This document shows, piece by piece, positions 12,473 to 25,128 of a stretch of 64,000 nucleotides of DNA. Source of the stretch: Haliclona indistincta (lineage: Eukaryota > Porifera > Demospongiae > Haplosclerida > Chalinidae). The stretch is from NCBI GenBank assembly GCA_964017065.1, contig OZ024784.1, positions 17,217,152 through 17,281,151 of the forward strand, in the 5' to 3' direction. Under the pieces are notes generated by a model. The model saw only the letters and a program-made list of their open reading frames with translations, searched no databases and was not told the origin of the DNA. The position numbers and the translations under genes were made by a program. The stretch's first letter is position 1. The number at the start of each line of letters is the position of its first letter.

Positions 12473-14614
12473 CTAGTGAGCTTCGTTGATGACACCATAA
12501 GCTGGGCACTCCTTTATTTCCATACTGTGTTGAGGTAAAGACTTCCCTTTTGATATTTCCTTATCCAAAGGCATCTTCATACATGCAATACCGACACTAT
12601 CATACACGTGAGACAGTGTGTCAATACTTGCATCAGCAACAGTATTCTTCTTCAATGTTGTTTCCCCTTTATGGTGCACACCTAAAACCATAGCTTTGTT
12701 ATATCTGACCACAACAGAGCATGCATGCTTGTTACAACATTAATTTATAATAGATATTAGATATTATTATTATCTTTTCATAACTTACTTTTCTGGCACA
12801 ATATAATGCACGCCGCAAGAACCACAATGATTGATATCATTAATGCTGCATAGTAGTTATAAAAATGTAACTATTTTAACTTAGCTATTAATTATACCTC
12901 CAGCAAATGATACTCCATATATCAAGCTAACATCTCCATTAGGAAAAACTGCATGACACAATACTTAATTGGTACTAAGCACAAATAATTAATATTGATT
13001 CACCTGTGGGTGTGGTGACCGTTATACCATCCATGATTGCACTTGATGAAGTACTTGTGACTGAGGATGGATGCACGGTGGATAAATTTGTTACTATACT
13101 ACGTTTTGGGACTATTAGTCCATTGATAACAATAGCCGGTGTTGTTTCAATATTTTCCTGTGCATCAATGTCGGTAACAAAGAGATGACAGGTTTGATTT
13201 GATTGTAGACTGCCGATGTTTAGACATCCTTGTGTGCCATCAATAGCTTTATTTTGTACATATCCCGTTGTTGGACAGCTCAGCCTCACGTAAGTGTGGG
13301 ATGGACTATTGTTATCATCAATATATTCAACTGTTATGCACAGCTGTGTTGTCGTCAAAATATCGATGGATACATTCCGAACATTGAATGTGCCTTGGTA
13401 TAAGTAGAACAGTAGATTATGATATTTATTTTATGTTGTCATAACTCACTTATCTCTACTGGTTGTGACTGCTGTTCCACTACTCCATTATACAGCACAT
13501 GTACTGAGGCAGAAAATTTCTGGTTTTCTGGTAGGTTACTCAATGTAGCTGTCACACTCTCTTTACCAACAGGTAAAATCTCAAAACCCCCAGAAAAATT
13601 TGTACAAAATGACGAGTTGAAGCATACCCTGATAATAATTGCTTTATGACACTTCAACAAATCCTAAGTATTTAAAAATAAATCAATGATTTATAAGGCT
13701 ACTGTTTTTGTACCAGGATATAAAAAGTGTATTTCCAGTTGATACCATTTTTTGCAACAGAAGCAGTGACTACAGAAATGTTCGCTTTTACTGACAAAGG
13801 AAAAACAAAGTTATGTCGGTGATACAAACTTCATTTTTACCTGTAAATGATGATTTTATGCTAGAGTTGTCTCCTACTCCCACATCATTCACTGCTGCTA
13901 CCACTACCTCTAGTGTTTCTCCCAGACTGTCAACAGCACTGTAATAGTACTCAGTGGTGTTTGTTGTGTCGGTCCTCAACACTGCTCCATCACTGTGTCT
14001 AGTGATGTTGATGGTGTAGTAGTTAATAGGGACTCCTTGAAGAGTGTAGGGAGCAGTCCAGTTAAAATGTAGAGTACATTTGTCCACCTCAGTACAGGTC
14101 AGGTTGCCAACTGCCGACAATTTGCCTATTGTTAATAGTTAATTATTTTGCATAGTATGATTATGCTTCTGTTACCTTGCACTAAAAGTGTCGCTTTTGT
14201 TGTAAAGGCTTTAATCTGAACTACATCAGTGATGATACACTTCACAATAATAGAACTGTGATCTGTAGATGCAAAAAATCTCATCACAGAATGGCTTCCT
14301 CCTCCCTGTATATTAGAGGTGGCTATGTTGATTGTGGCTATTTCTGGAGAAGTGCTCCAGGAGATGTATTCATTGCTGTTGTTTGTAGCACAGGTGAATT
14401 CCGCATTCTGGTTTGCACTGATGTTCCTTGGAGAAGGAGCCTCAACTACTGCACCACTGATCCCTGTGATAGTTTATTCAATGAGAAGAATCTGCTTTCC
14501 ATCCTTACCTCTAGCAAATACTCCCAAAGTTATTATTGCAAGGATCAGGAACATTATAGACAGCTGGTTACTAGTATAGAGCCAGTGAAGTGAAGTGATT
14601 TCAGGACTATCCAT
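12473..14614 (-). CDS. Ig/FN3-domain single-pass membrane receptor-like protein
   Basis: Nine inferred exons. 14509-14614: start MDSPEITSLHWLY and a hydrophobic signal segment (MFLILAIITLGVFA). 14176-14463: Ig-like domain (AEFTCATNNSNEY...VKCIITD). About 13842-14126: FN3 (FNWTAPYTLQGVPINYYTI). About 13715-13790, 13450-13625 and 13004-13393: further beta-rich extracellular domains. About 12899-12950: stalk. About 12789-12846: transmembrane helix (MISIIVVLAACIIL). 12473-12681: cytoplasmic tail. The tail holds two YxxPhi motifs (YDSV, YGVI), usable as SH2 or endocytic signals, but neither fits the strict ITIM consensus. The FN3 exon is very similar to that of the downstream paralogue. It is divergent from the cysteine-rich gene that starts 100 bp away. 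Ligand unknown. Confidence 0.65.
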
Positions 14615-14714
14615 TATGTACTAGTAAAATTAAGCGTATTCATTGGATCCATCACGTGTGAGGATCTCCTACGCTCAGTCACGTCAGCAGCCTCAGCCTG
14701 TGAGTAAACACAAG
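14615..14714. promoter_or_regulatory. Very short divergent promoter region
   Basis: Only 100 bp separate the start codons of the Ig/FN3 receptor gene (-) and the cysteine-rich membrane protein gene (+). It contains a CACGTG E-box-like palindrome near 14653 (atcacgtgtg). Transcripts may start inside this gap or overlap. Confidence 0.4.
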
Positions 14715-17700
14715 ATGCGAGTGCTCTGTAGCCGTTCGTCGGTTCTGCTGCTGGTTGCTGTCAGCTTGTCGTTGCTTCCAACGATCGCTGTCACTCAGCA
14801 ACCCAGCCCCGCCCCTACGCCAAGCTCCACCGATTGCTTTGCATGGGTGGATCGCTGCACAGGAGAGCACCACTGTACTAGCAACAGCAGCACGCCAGCA
14901 CCGCCACCAAGCTGTCATCCACTGATCCCAACTGACCTTACACCTGCTCCTGGAGTGTGCACACTCAACAATGGATCCTGTCAGTTTGTGGACCCCTGTG
15001 CAACATGGAACAAGCAGTGTTTCGGAACTGACTATCAGTGCACTACTAAAGAACAATATCAATATCATAACTGTAGTTCCTTCTACCAGCCCAATCCTGC
15101 TCCACCTCCGAAAGAGAAGTGTCTTGCTATCAATGGTACCTGTCAGCAGTACAATCCATGCCGCAAGTGGGCTGGCTTCTGTAATGGTCCCTACCAGTGT
15201 ATAACTGATGTGGAGTACTATCAGTATACTCATGGACCTCAACCAGGATGCCCAGCTCCTCAAAATACACCACAACCGCCGCATATACCACCTGGAGAGT
15301 GCATTTATCAAAACGGACAATGCGTTTGGTCAAGTAAGTATATCATATTCTTGTCCTATAGTGATTTGACCTGCCTTGTTTCCGTCAGATTGTACAGCAT
15401 GGTTTGATGTATGCACTAGCACCACATGGTCATGTACCACTGATTATGATCTGGAGGCTCACGACAGTCTTCCTCCACCACCATGCCCTCCTCCTCCTTA
15501 CCCTAGTCCGGGTAGTTACCTACCACAACCAGGACCATGCAATTACAACATAACATCTCAGAAATGCAATTACATATTAAACGGTAAGATTATCAAAGCA
15601 TTTCACATACCAGGAGCATAATCAGAAGTTCCTATTGTATGAGAAATACAAATTGGTACTACAAAATTCCCTCTTTGCATAATGTCCTTTTCCCTCACAT
15701 CTTCTTTACACACAGTTACTCATCCCTGTGAATCGGCTATGTGCCCTCATACCAGCACGTGCGAAATCTATGCTCCAACAAACACTGCTTATTGTCAGGT
15801 CCAGTGCAGTATCAACAATGGAGGCTGTGGAGAAAAGCTTAAGTGCAAATTAGTCAATGTAACCTGTTACCCAGACTCACAACCTTGTCCCTTTGTCGTC
15901 CACTGCAGTAAGTCATTAAAATTCATCAATGAATATTTTATATTACTTTTTGTTGTATAGTCGATCCTTGTGCTGGATTGAACTGCTCGGTTGGTTCTCA
16001 GTGCATGGTTGATCAACCCAGTGGTACTGGTTACTGTGCACCTTCTTGTGATCTTGATAATGGCGGCTGTACTGCTGATCAACAGTGTGTGCTGGAACAT
16101 GTTCAGTGCATCACATCACCTTGCCCACCAATAGTGCAGTGTGTTCAAGGTAGGTACTGCAGTATGCATTACTTGTTAAACTCACTTCTCTCCATGCACA
16201 GCGTGTAACCAGTGGATGGATCGTTGTACAGGAGAGCACCATTGCACTAGCAATAGTATGGTGACACCGCCTCCAAGCTGTCATCCAATGCTTCCTCCTG
16301 ATTTCACACCAGCACCCGGAGTGTGTACATTCACTAATGGTACCTGTCAGTTTGTGAACCCGTGCATCACGTGGAACAATGATTGCAACTATGGAGCAGA
16401 TTATCAGTGCATTGCTAGGAAAAATCATCAACCACAAAACTGCTCCTACTATCAACAACCTCCTCCGCCTCCAAAAGATGAGTGTTTCCCCATCAATGGT
16501 ACCTGTCAGCAGTACAATCCATGTCGCAAGTGGGCTGGGTTCTGTAACGGTCCCTATCAGTGTTTAACTGATGTGGAGTACTATAAGAAGATGCATGGTC
16601 CTCAACCAATATGTCTACCAAATACACCTGAACAGCCTCCACTACCACCAGGAGAGTGTATCTACCAGCGAGGACAGTGTGTCTGGTCTAGTAAGTACTG
16701 TAATTCATGTTATCAGCAAAGTAACTTGCATACTTCTCACTAGACTGCACATCATCTCTTGATCAGTGCGGGCAGTTTTGGGAATGTCAGTCACACTATG
16801 ACTATCAGAATGATCAAAGCCGTCCCCCTCATCCCTGCCCATTCCCTGGACCAGGGTTCACTCTGCCACCTCAACCAGGACCTTGCCAGTACAAGCTGTC
16901 CTCTCAGATGTGCCAGTACTTTACTAAGAGTGAGTGCACACAGTCTCCTACACACTATTTTAACAGAATTATTTTCTAGCTGATCAACCTTGCTCTACTG
17001 CTATCTGTCCTACTGGGAGAGTCTGTCAGGTATACTCACCCACCAATACAACTTACTGCCAGCCTCACTGTGACATTGACAATGGAGGTTGTAAAACAGC
17101 AGAGCTATGCAGTTTAGTCAATCAAACCTGCTTCCCTAATCGACCATGCCCTCCGAAAGTTGTATGCAGTAAGTAGCAATGTGTGTGTGCAATAAATTGT
17201 TTATCACATGTTGCAATACAGAACTAGACCCTTGTGCAACAATAAGATGTCAAGATGGTTACCAGTGCAAGATTGATGGTCCCACTGGTAATGGTTACTG
17301 TGACCCATCGTGTGATCTCAACAATGGTGGATGCCCTGTTGATGCGCAGTGTGCACTGATACCTGTCCAGTGCATCACTACACCTTGTCCGCCAACAGTA
17401 CGCTGTGACACAGGTTCGACACAATATCACAAATATTGTCATTTTTTGTTATCACAGATACTTGTTCTGATTGTACTGGAAAGTGTGTTACCAGGAACAG
17501 CACTGAACCAGCACAATGCCTGCCGTCTTGTTTTGTTAGTAATGGCGGCTGTCGATCAGATCAAATCTGCACCAGTATACCAGCGCCGGAGTGCTCCACT
17601 GGTCCACAATATTGCACAAGTGTTCCTACTAGTTTACAATGCTCTAATGTCAATGGTTAGCATATCTTTAACTAGTACTTGTACATGTGTACCTGTTTTG

Positions 17701-18837
17701 TATCATTTAGATTTCAATGGAAGGTGTGTGCCTGGAATGGAGTATTCTGTTTGTTCTTCACTGTGCGAACCTACCTGTGATAGTTATTTGAGTAATGATC
17801 TCATAGTTTGTCCGCTAATATGTGTCCAAGGATGTGTGTGCCCGGCTGGTTTGATACGGTACAGAGATCACTGCGTCAGTCCACTGGAGTGCACATCACT
17901 GCTCAATAGTGAGTTACTTGAAGTCATATAGATCCTATCATGCATGGATTACATTACTTTTACTGTAGATCCACCTCCTATTGATCCTCTGCCGCAGGTA
18001 TGTTAAAACTAGTTATCATCACCACACTTATGTGACAGTATTATTTCTGCTACAGCCTTCTGATACTCTCCTGATTGGGTTCACTCTGACAAACACAACA
18101 GTTGCTCAGTTTAAGAGAACAGTTCGTTATTTTGGTTTTAAACTGAAGCAGCTTTTATTCAACAATGGAATAAATGATGCTTATGTGGACCTGTACACTG
18201 CCATACAAGATCAAGGGAACAAAAGAGACAGCGACACTTCAACAGAAATATTGTGAGCATCGATGAAATAGAGTTTAGCACTAAATGTATAATACATGTG
18301 CAGTATAATTTTTACTAGTGGTATTTAATGTGGATTCTTTAGTGTAGTGATGTCGATCCGTAGCAGTACAATAGGGCAAGGAATGACAGGAGATGAGATG
18401 GTTGATATTATACAAGAGAATATTGCTGCTCTTGATGCACCAGTGACTGCACTATCCACAGGTAAACAACACAAGTACACATGCAACAACAACAGACTCA
18501 CACAATGTGCGTGTGCATTATCAATGATTCACAGAGCACAATTCTTTCTCTTTTAGTTAATTCCAGGTATGGCAACATTGGTGGCAGTGTGTTGTCCCCG
18601 GCTGTGATTGGTGGTATTGTCAGTGGAGTAGTGGTAGTGCTCATTGCTCTGATAGTGTTAGTGATAGTGATTCTAGTGTTGGTTGGGAGAGCGTACTATA
18701 GACGGAAACCAAAACAATGGTATTTTTATTAATTAACTGTTTTAAATCATGTTTTATTGAATATTTATAGCTCATTGGAAGACATTGGATCATACTCTAA
18801 ACTCAAGGGAGTTTTATCAAGTGGAGAACCTGACTGA
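14715..18837 (+). CDS. Cysteine-rich, EGF/TIL-domain type I membrane protein with duplicated domain block
   Basis: About 15 exons. ATG 14715 gives a clear signal peptide (MRVLCSRSSVLLLVAVSLSL). Exon 1 (to 15333) holds the first Cys/Pro-rich module (DRCTGEHHC, CRKWAGFCNGPYQC). Exons 15390-15582, 15715-15908 and 15961-16150 give three more cysteine modules, two resembling EGF-like or Kazal-like folds (NNGGC, PCPP..C). The four-module set is then repeated in 16202-16690, 16744-16931, 16980-17169 and 17221-17413. Exon 17711-17909 is a TIL (trypsin inhibitor-like) domain. Exons about 18055-18247 and 18343-18460 are SEA-like or unknown. 18557-18719 carries a transmembrane helix (GGIVSGVVVVLIALIVLVIV), and 18771-18837 a short tail ending at TGA 18835. 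It is probably an adhesion or matrix-facing surface protein. Confidence 0.72.
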
Positions 18838-19651
18838 TAACAAACTAGACTAATAATTATATGCTGTTCGTAACAATGGTGTTTGTGTATTTCGCCTGTT
18901 CGATCACGCTAACAAAAATTGTATAGAAGTGACAGCAATAGAGAGTTCACTTTGTTTTAATATACCTACAGTAGCTCTAACAGATAGAACTTGCTCATAA
19001 GATTCTTCTGGACATTGACTTTTTCATATGCAATATTCTGCTGCAGATCAACTTGATCATGGTATTTTGCTAAATAACACACACTTGTCTGCATTTAAAG
19101 GCAGAAATATATCATACACTTTGCTGCTGCTGCAGTTGTGCAACATAGAGAAATTTTGTTTCATCAACAATGCTGTTTATCAATCAATGAACATCACAAG
19201 TAAACATGCAAATGATGATACAAAATTGCTGTACAACAGCGGAGATATGTGTGGTAACTCATTTCACACATGAGTAGCAGCCATCATAATTCGCGGTCAT
19301 CTCTACATATCATTGCCGAGCGGCAATGATAATTTAAGTATTCGCCACACCAATGACTAGCTCAACAAAATTGTATATAAAATAATAAATTTATTATAAT
19401 AATGACTCAATAATAATAACAACAATAATAATTATTAAGAAAAGCTGCCCAGAGTGTCCAGGATGGAAATTGCATTTCCCCGTTGAACAGCCATAGTACT
19501 AGATTAAGTTTCACACTAAGCATCAAAACTTAGAAGGCGAGTAGATGTTTAATCCTGATAAAGAAATAGTGAATATAATAATCTTGATAAGGAAATAGTG
19601 AATATAATTAAAATGCTCCAATGTTTGTTGTGCTGACTGGTCTATGCAAAA
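18838..19651. other. Intergenic region, proximal copy of a duplicated spacer
   Basis: About 810 bp, AT-rich, holding the 3' UTR of the cysteine-rich gene and the promoter of the first actin-fusion gene. Parts (18850-18960, 19045-19070) can be matched by eye to the spacers before copies 2 and 3 of the fusion gene. A low-complexity ATA/AAT stretch lies at 19378-19440. No supported coding exon was seen. Confidence 0.5.
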
Positions 19652-22600
19652 ATGGCTGCTGGCACGAACCAGCTCAACATCTACACCACGTACTATGAGA
19701 GCTTCCTAGCTCTTTCTGTGAGTATCAGAGTAGATGGCAAACATCAGCTGATGATGGAGACTCCCAGCAGTAGCCAGGCACCAGTGCTGCGATACAAGGA
19801 CACCACCTTCACTACAGAGAGTCTGAAAGAATCTCTAAGTGCAGTTTGTCCATTGCTGGGGGTACACAATGTAGCCAGAGTGAGACAAGGAGCTAGCCTG
19901 CCTCTAGTTGAAGTGGACTTCACTGATGAGAAAGCTCTTGAGAGATTCTGTAAATCAATCTCTGATGGTATAATATTTTATGAAAATTGGTAAAAATTTG
20001 AAAAAATTGTACCTACAGGGAAGTTCTGCAAGAGATTTGAACAGCAATTGAAAAGAAAAATCCAACATCATAAAGTTGATGCGTCAATCAAACTGCACCT
20101 GATCATGCCCAATGCTGAGAAAAAGAATCCTGTATCCAGAGAAGTCACAGCTGTCAATTATCGAGAATGCTTCTCTCTCATTAGAAAGAGTGCTCTGTTT
20201 GAGTATAGAGCATTTGAAATTGCTCATGATTATGCTGACATTGAAGAAGTTGTTCAACAAGAGCTTAGTAAGTCATGAATGCTGTTCATAATAATTATGA
20301 GCTGATTTTTACAAGGTATTGATAATCTTCATGAGTTACTGGAGGACCTGATAGAGGTGGCACCAAGCTGGTTCACTGTGGGAGTCTTTCTCAAAATTGC
20401 TCATTTTAAGTTGGAAGTAATCAGAGAGGAAAATCGTAATCAGAGTATAGTTTGTTTGAGGGAAATGCTGGCTACCTGGCTGAAGGGGACTGATGCAACA
20501 CCAGCAGCACTAGTACAGGCTCTGCAATTAGCAGGGATGACTGCGCTGGCTAGACAACTAGCAGTCAAACATGGTTAGGAAGAGCTAGCTGTGCAGTGCA
20601 CATTATGTGATTAAGTAACTTTGTTATAATAGGAATACCAATTATTGATGCAAAATCAACAAATGATCATGAGGTATGATTTCAAACAGCATACTTATAA
20701 CTTGGTCTTTATTGATGTCTGCAGTCAGCTCAGCCCACAAGTCCTGCTTCTGATTTGATAAAGGTTTTCACCCAGTTACTAGCAATGACATCATCACCTC
20801 AGGTACATTATTCATGCTAAAAATAATAATAACAGTATAGATACATAATTTATTCATGTATAGGACTCCAGATCACAGCCATTACCAGACCTTGGTTCTC
20901 TAGCAAATCAAAGAGAAGGAATCGCTACCAAGGATGCACAGCATTTAGCTCTCAGCGAACAGTTGAGACAACTGAAGGATAGCGAAAAAAATGTTCAGCA
21001 ATCATTTGAGGAAATAAAATCATCATTGGAGTCAGTGAAGAATTCTATTGACAGTCTGAAGCACAAACAAGAGAGTCTCATTGAGAGAAGAAAGAAGAAG
21101 CAAGTTTCAAGAAAATGGCTCATCAAACAAAGAGAATCTAAGACTGGAGAGGACCTAGTTCAGTTCGAACAAATGATCCAAGAGGCTGAGGAAGCTGTTG
21201 CTGAGCTCAGCGATCAGATTGCTGTGCTTGAGACAAAGATAAAAGCTCAGAATGAACAAGTAACTGAGATGAGTGCACAGCTAGTTCAAAAAGAAAAGAA
21301 AAGGAAGCAACTAGAGTGTAAGGTGGATGAGGTGCAGAAAGAAAAGTCATCTCTTGAAACCAAACTTGAGGAGGACAGGAGAATGTTTGAAAACGAAATG
21401 CGAAAGATGGTTGATAAACAGAAGGAGAGTGAGGTTTGTATATTGGTCTGCTACATTACAGTATTAACTTAATACTATAGGAATCTTTTGCAAGTAAGTA
21501 TGAAGAAGAAAAGAGGATATTTGAGAAAGAAATGGAGAATCTGAGAACAGAAATGAAGTTAAGTGAGGTATAGCTTACAAAGACACTATAATGCTTTAAT
21601 TGATGCTTATTGTATATAATAGAAATCTCTTGTGGGTAAGTACGAGGAAGAGAAGAGAACGTTTGAGAATGAAATACAAGAGATGCGGACAAAAGTGCAG
21701 CTAAGTGAGGTAAACATGAAACCTACCAAAGTATGCAGAATGTGATTGATGCAAATTCAGACTAGAGAAGGGATGATGAGAGATGAGCTGTCTCACAGAC
21801 GAACATTGGAATTGGCACAAGCAAAATCATCCACTACCAATCCTGTGCCTATGGTATGGGGTATTTGAATATGTGTGTGACTTAACAGCAAAATTAACTA
21901 CAGGAAGTGGATGATACTAGTAGAGCTAGTGCTTTAGCCAGTGCTACATCTCTATATCATAAAGAGTATGGTGGAGAGGGAGCTGTTCCGTTGATTTTTG
22001 ATGGTGGTTCTATGAACTTCAAAGCTGGTTTTGCTGGTGAAGAAGCACCACGTACTATATTCCCTACAGCCATTACTCAATTGCAAGAAAAAAATAGAAA
22101 TTTAATAGATTTTGATGCTATGTCTGCATATCCAGAACACACTATCCGTCCTATTAAACGTGGTGTGATTACAAACTTGGATTACATGGAAAAGGTGATC
22201 TAAAATTTATCATTAATTTTTGTGCACTAATTTTATTATGCGTTGTTTTAGATCTGGCGTCATGCTTTCTATGATGAGTTGAAAGTAGCACCAGAAGAAC
22301 ACCCAGTGCTGCTGACAGAGGCTCCCCTCAATCCCGAGTCCAACAGAGAAAAGATGGCACAGATCATGTTCGAAAACTTCAACACACCAGCAATTCAAGT
22401 TGTATCAACTGCAGTCCTATCTCTTTTTGCATCAGGACGCACTACTGGTGTAGTGATTGAATCTGGTGATGGTGTCACTGTCACTGTTCCTATTTTTGAT
22501 GGATATCTTCTTCCTAAAGTTACTTTTATCCGCCGCAGTTTTGGTGGTTGTGACCTGACTGACTACCTCATAAAGACTCTCTCTGACTCATCCACAACTG

Positions 22601-23145
22601 CTGTTGAATGTAAAATTGTTCATGAAATCAAAAAGAAACTATGCTATGTCGCCATGGACTTTGAACATGAGATGCAGAACGCTGCCTCCAGCTCAAGCTT
22701 GGAAAATACCTATGAGCTTCCTGATGGCCGTGTTATCACCATCGGCAATGAACAATTCCGATGTCCTGAGGCTTTCTTCCAACCATCTCTTCTGGGTATG
22801 GAGTATGATGGTATTCACGAGACCTGCTATACCTCTATAATGAGGTGCAATCCGAACATGAGGAGTGATCTGTATAGCAATATTTTACTAGCAGGAGGTA
22901 ATACATTATTCCCTGGTATAGCTGACAGGATGCAGAAGGAGATCACAGCACTTGCTCTACCAAACATGAAAATCAAGATCAACCATGTCCCGCATCCTTC
23001 CTTTACTGCATGGTTTGGTGGCTCCTTCGTTGCTTCCCACTCCCGCTTCAAGGAGTGGTGGATCTCTAAACAAGAATACGATGAAACAGGTCCCTCCATT
23101 GTTCACAGGAGGTGCTTTGAAACTGAGTACACACCTATTAAGTAA
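19652..23145 (+). CDS. Death domain-coiled coil-actin-like fusion protein, copy 1
   Basis: Eleven exons. 19652-19967 and 20019-20269: an N-terminal module of unknown fold ([18 protein letters not shown]). About 20314-20574: a Death-domain-like six-helix module ([14 protein letters not shown]...[20 protein letters not shown]...[10 protein letters not shown]). Two short linker exons follow, then 20864-21432, a long charged coiled coil. 21481-21567 and about 21622-21708 are two similar coiled-coil exons (KYEEEKR). About 21760-21853 is a linker. 21904-22194 and 22251-23145: a nearly full actin fold ([56 protein letters not shown]). By eye the D-loop region is about 8 residues shorter and unlike actin. 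Actin Q137 aligns with T, H161 with V and D154 with E, so ATPase activity is doubtful. The C-terminus extends past actin's final CF. No frame break was seen. Confidence 0.78.
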
Positions 23146-23367
23146 TTGTATGTATTAATTGTATGTGTTGTATTTACTTTTCAATGTGAATTCTCAACCA
23201 TGCAAGCTGGTGTTACAACATGGACCTGTGGGCAAGAACAATGACCGCTCAAACCATTAGAATCAGCTGCTATTATCCCTCCATCACCCACTCAATAGTA
23301 TCATAATACATACAATGAACTTGTTACATTAGTAAATACACACTGACACTAAGTATCAACTGCTGTG

Positions 23368-23525
23368 TTATATGAACGTCTGTGTAGTAGCTAAAACTAC
23401 TGCAAACGGAGCAATGAGATATCTTGAAGCAAAATAAAAAATAAGTCCAAATGTGATGGAAATGGGTAGAGCAGGCAAAGCACGACGAACAATACCCAGA
23501 ATGAGAGTAGTCATACAGAGACCCT

Positions 23526-23583
<58 letters not shown>

Positions 23584-25128
23584 AGCAAAGAGAAACATTG
23601 CATTGTGTCACGTACAATCAGTATAGCTACGAAGCATGATGATATGATGACCCAGTCTCCATAGCTGTCATGAGCTGCCTTCCCTACTAGTATACTGTAG
23701 AAGATGAAGTCTCCCAGACCCAGCTTGAACCCACGAGCTGTGAAAGAATGTGCAAAAGAACAGGTATGTAAGTGTATGGTAGAATGAAACTGAACAGATA
23801 TCTCGTGACAAAGTGCACATACTGATCCTATACATGTCAACAGGTACTCTAGCCTCGTACTCACGTTCTTCCACCTCTTGTTCCTGTTGCTGCTCTCTGT
23901 TCTGATTGTTGCTGGCTAGCTCACGAGCTGCCTGTCTGTGCGCCTCATCTCTCTCAGCGGCATCATCCTCACCACCTCTTCCCTCCTCTGAGCTGTGACC
24001 CTCACCCTCACCTTCTCCATCACCTGCACACACATACAACTCATCAGTGCACTGGTGATGTAGCAGAACATTTTCTTCTTACTTGTATCATTATTTTTGG
24101 AGCCTGGAGGATTGTCGGCCATACCTATCATTGGGAATAGCATTGTAGCTACAGAAGAAAAGACAAAAGGAAGATAGGATAAGTGAGTGAGAAGATACAG
24201 TGTACTCACATGAGTATATGAGTGCTGGAAAGATGTCAACATTTCTCTCACGAGATGTCTCTACTAGAATTCTGAGAGGACCTTTGGGGCATAACACCGC
24301 CACAATATCTGTGGAGAGAGAGACGAGAGAGAAGAATAGAGAAAGATCATTCTAACAGCACTGCACACAATGAACAACACACATACCATAAATGGAGATA
24401 GCAAACAGCAGTAGCCATGTGGTCCAGTCCGGTAGATACTTGACAAACACGTAAGCCTGTGAATAACTCAGAGGACTATATACAACACACACTGGCTCAG
24501 TATCATCCACTCACAGCTAGTATGCTGGTTATGATGAGGTAAGCTTGCTGCAGTCTCAATGGACCCTTCCAATGGATCACCATCAACCCCATCGCACCAA
24601 AGTTCCATACCATGAAAATGAAGGTCAACCAGTCCAACGCAAGATTGTGCACCCTCAGTGTCTCACTAGAGAGAGAACAAAATCACATAAACCAAGCACA
24701 AGAAGACAACACTGTACTAGAGCACAAGCACTCATACAGATAAGTATACAACTAAGATGGGTGTTTTGAAGTTCAAACTCACACTAGCAGGTAGGAGAAG
24801 AAGAAGAACAGCAGCATACCGGAGGCAGCCATTAACCAGATACGAATGATCTGCAGTGTACAAGCAGTCACACTGGTATTGTACAATGTGTGTGTCACAA
24901 CTCACAAGATAGCACTTGTATTTGAAGAGCAACACGAGACAGAAGGTCATTACCACTACTAACACCAGTATAATGGCTACATTACCAAGCGCAAACAACA
25001 GGATGAAACCACCATTGTCAGCATCCTGCTCATTGAAGGGAGTGTAGATCCTGCACCAACACAACACTAACCAATAGCTCTCACCCCTTCTCTCTCACTC
25101 ACAATCCAGTTGTACTCTGAACAGGATT
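23368..25128 (-). CDS. Presenilin, copy 1 (5' truncated, catalytic core intact)
   Basis: Presenilin is the aspartyl protease subunit of gamma-secretase. The exons encode, in order: the end of TM1 (NPVQSTTG), [14 protein letters not shown] with TM2, TM3-TM4 ([14 protein letters not shown]), [17 protein letters not shown], the first catalytic Asp in [16 protein letters not shown] (codon split by an intron), an acidic loop, [10 protein letters not shown] with the second catalytic Asp, and the [11 protein letters not shown]-terminal motif, ending QTFI. Homology stops at about 25128, inside the TM1 exon, so the start codon, the N-terminal exons and most of TM1 are missing. No frameshift was seen in the rest. 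It is convergent with the fusion gene. Use of a new upstream start cannot be excluded, but as read it is a 5'-truncated gene or an early pseudogene. Confidence 0.75.
23527..23581 (-). repeat. (CT)n microsatellite at a 3' splice site, presenilin copy 1 last intron
   Basis: A GA run on the + strand is a CT run on the coding strand. It ends in CTTCAG directly before the last exon (GGTCTCTGTATGAC), forming the polypyrimidine tract. Confidence 0.95.
24307..24350 (-). repeat. Short interrupted (CT)n tract, presenilin copy 1 intron before the first catalytic Asp exon
   Basis: An interrupted GA/CT stretch precedes the exon [10 protein letters not shown] in copy 1. It is the short allele of the tracts at 30053 and 38009. 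Confidence 0.8.

Noticed and set aside
12473..12681. ITIM motifs in the receptor tail
   Set aside because: The residues two before the tyrosines are His and Pro, which do not fit the strict consensus; recorded only as YxxPhi motifs.
14679..15320. A 213-codon reverse-strand frame opposite the cysteine-rich exon
   Set aside because: It is the antisense shadow of a well-supported coding exon with a signal peptide and cysteine pattern.
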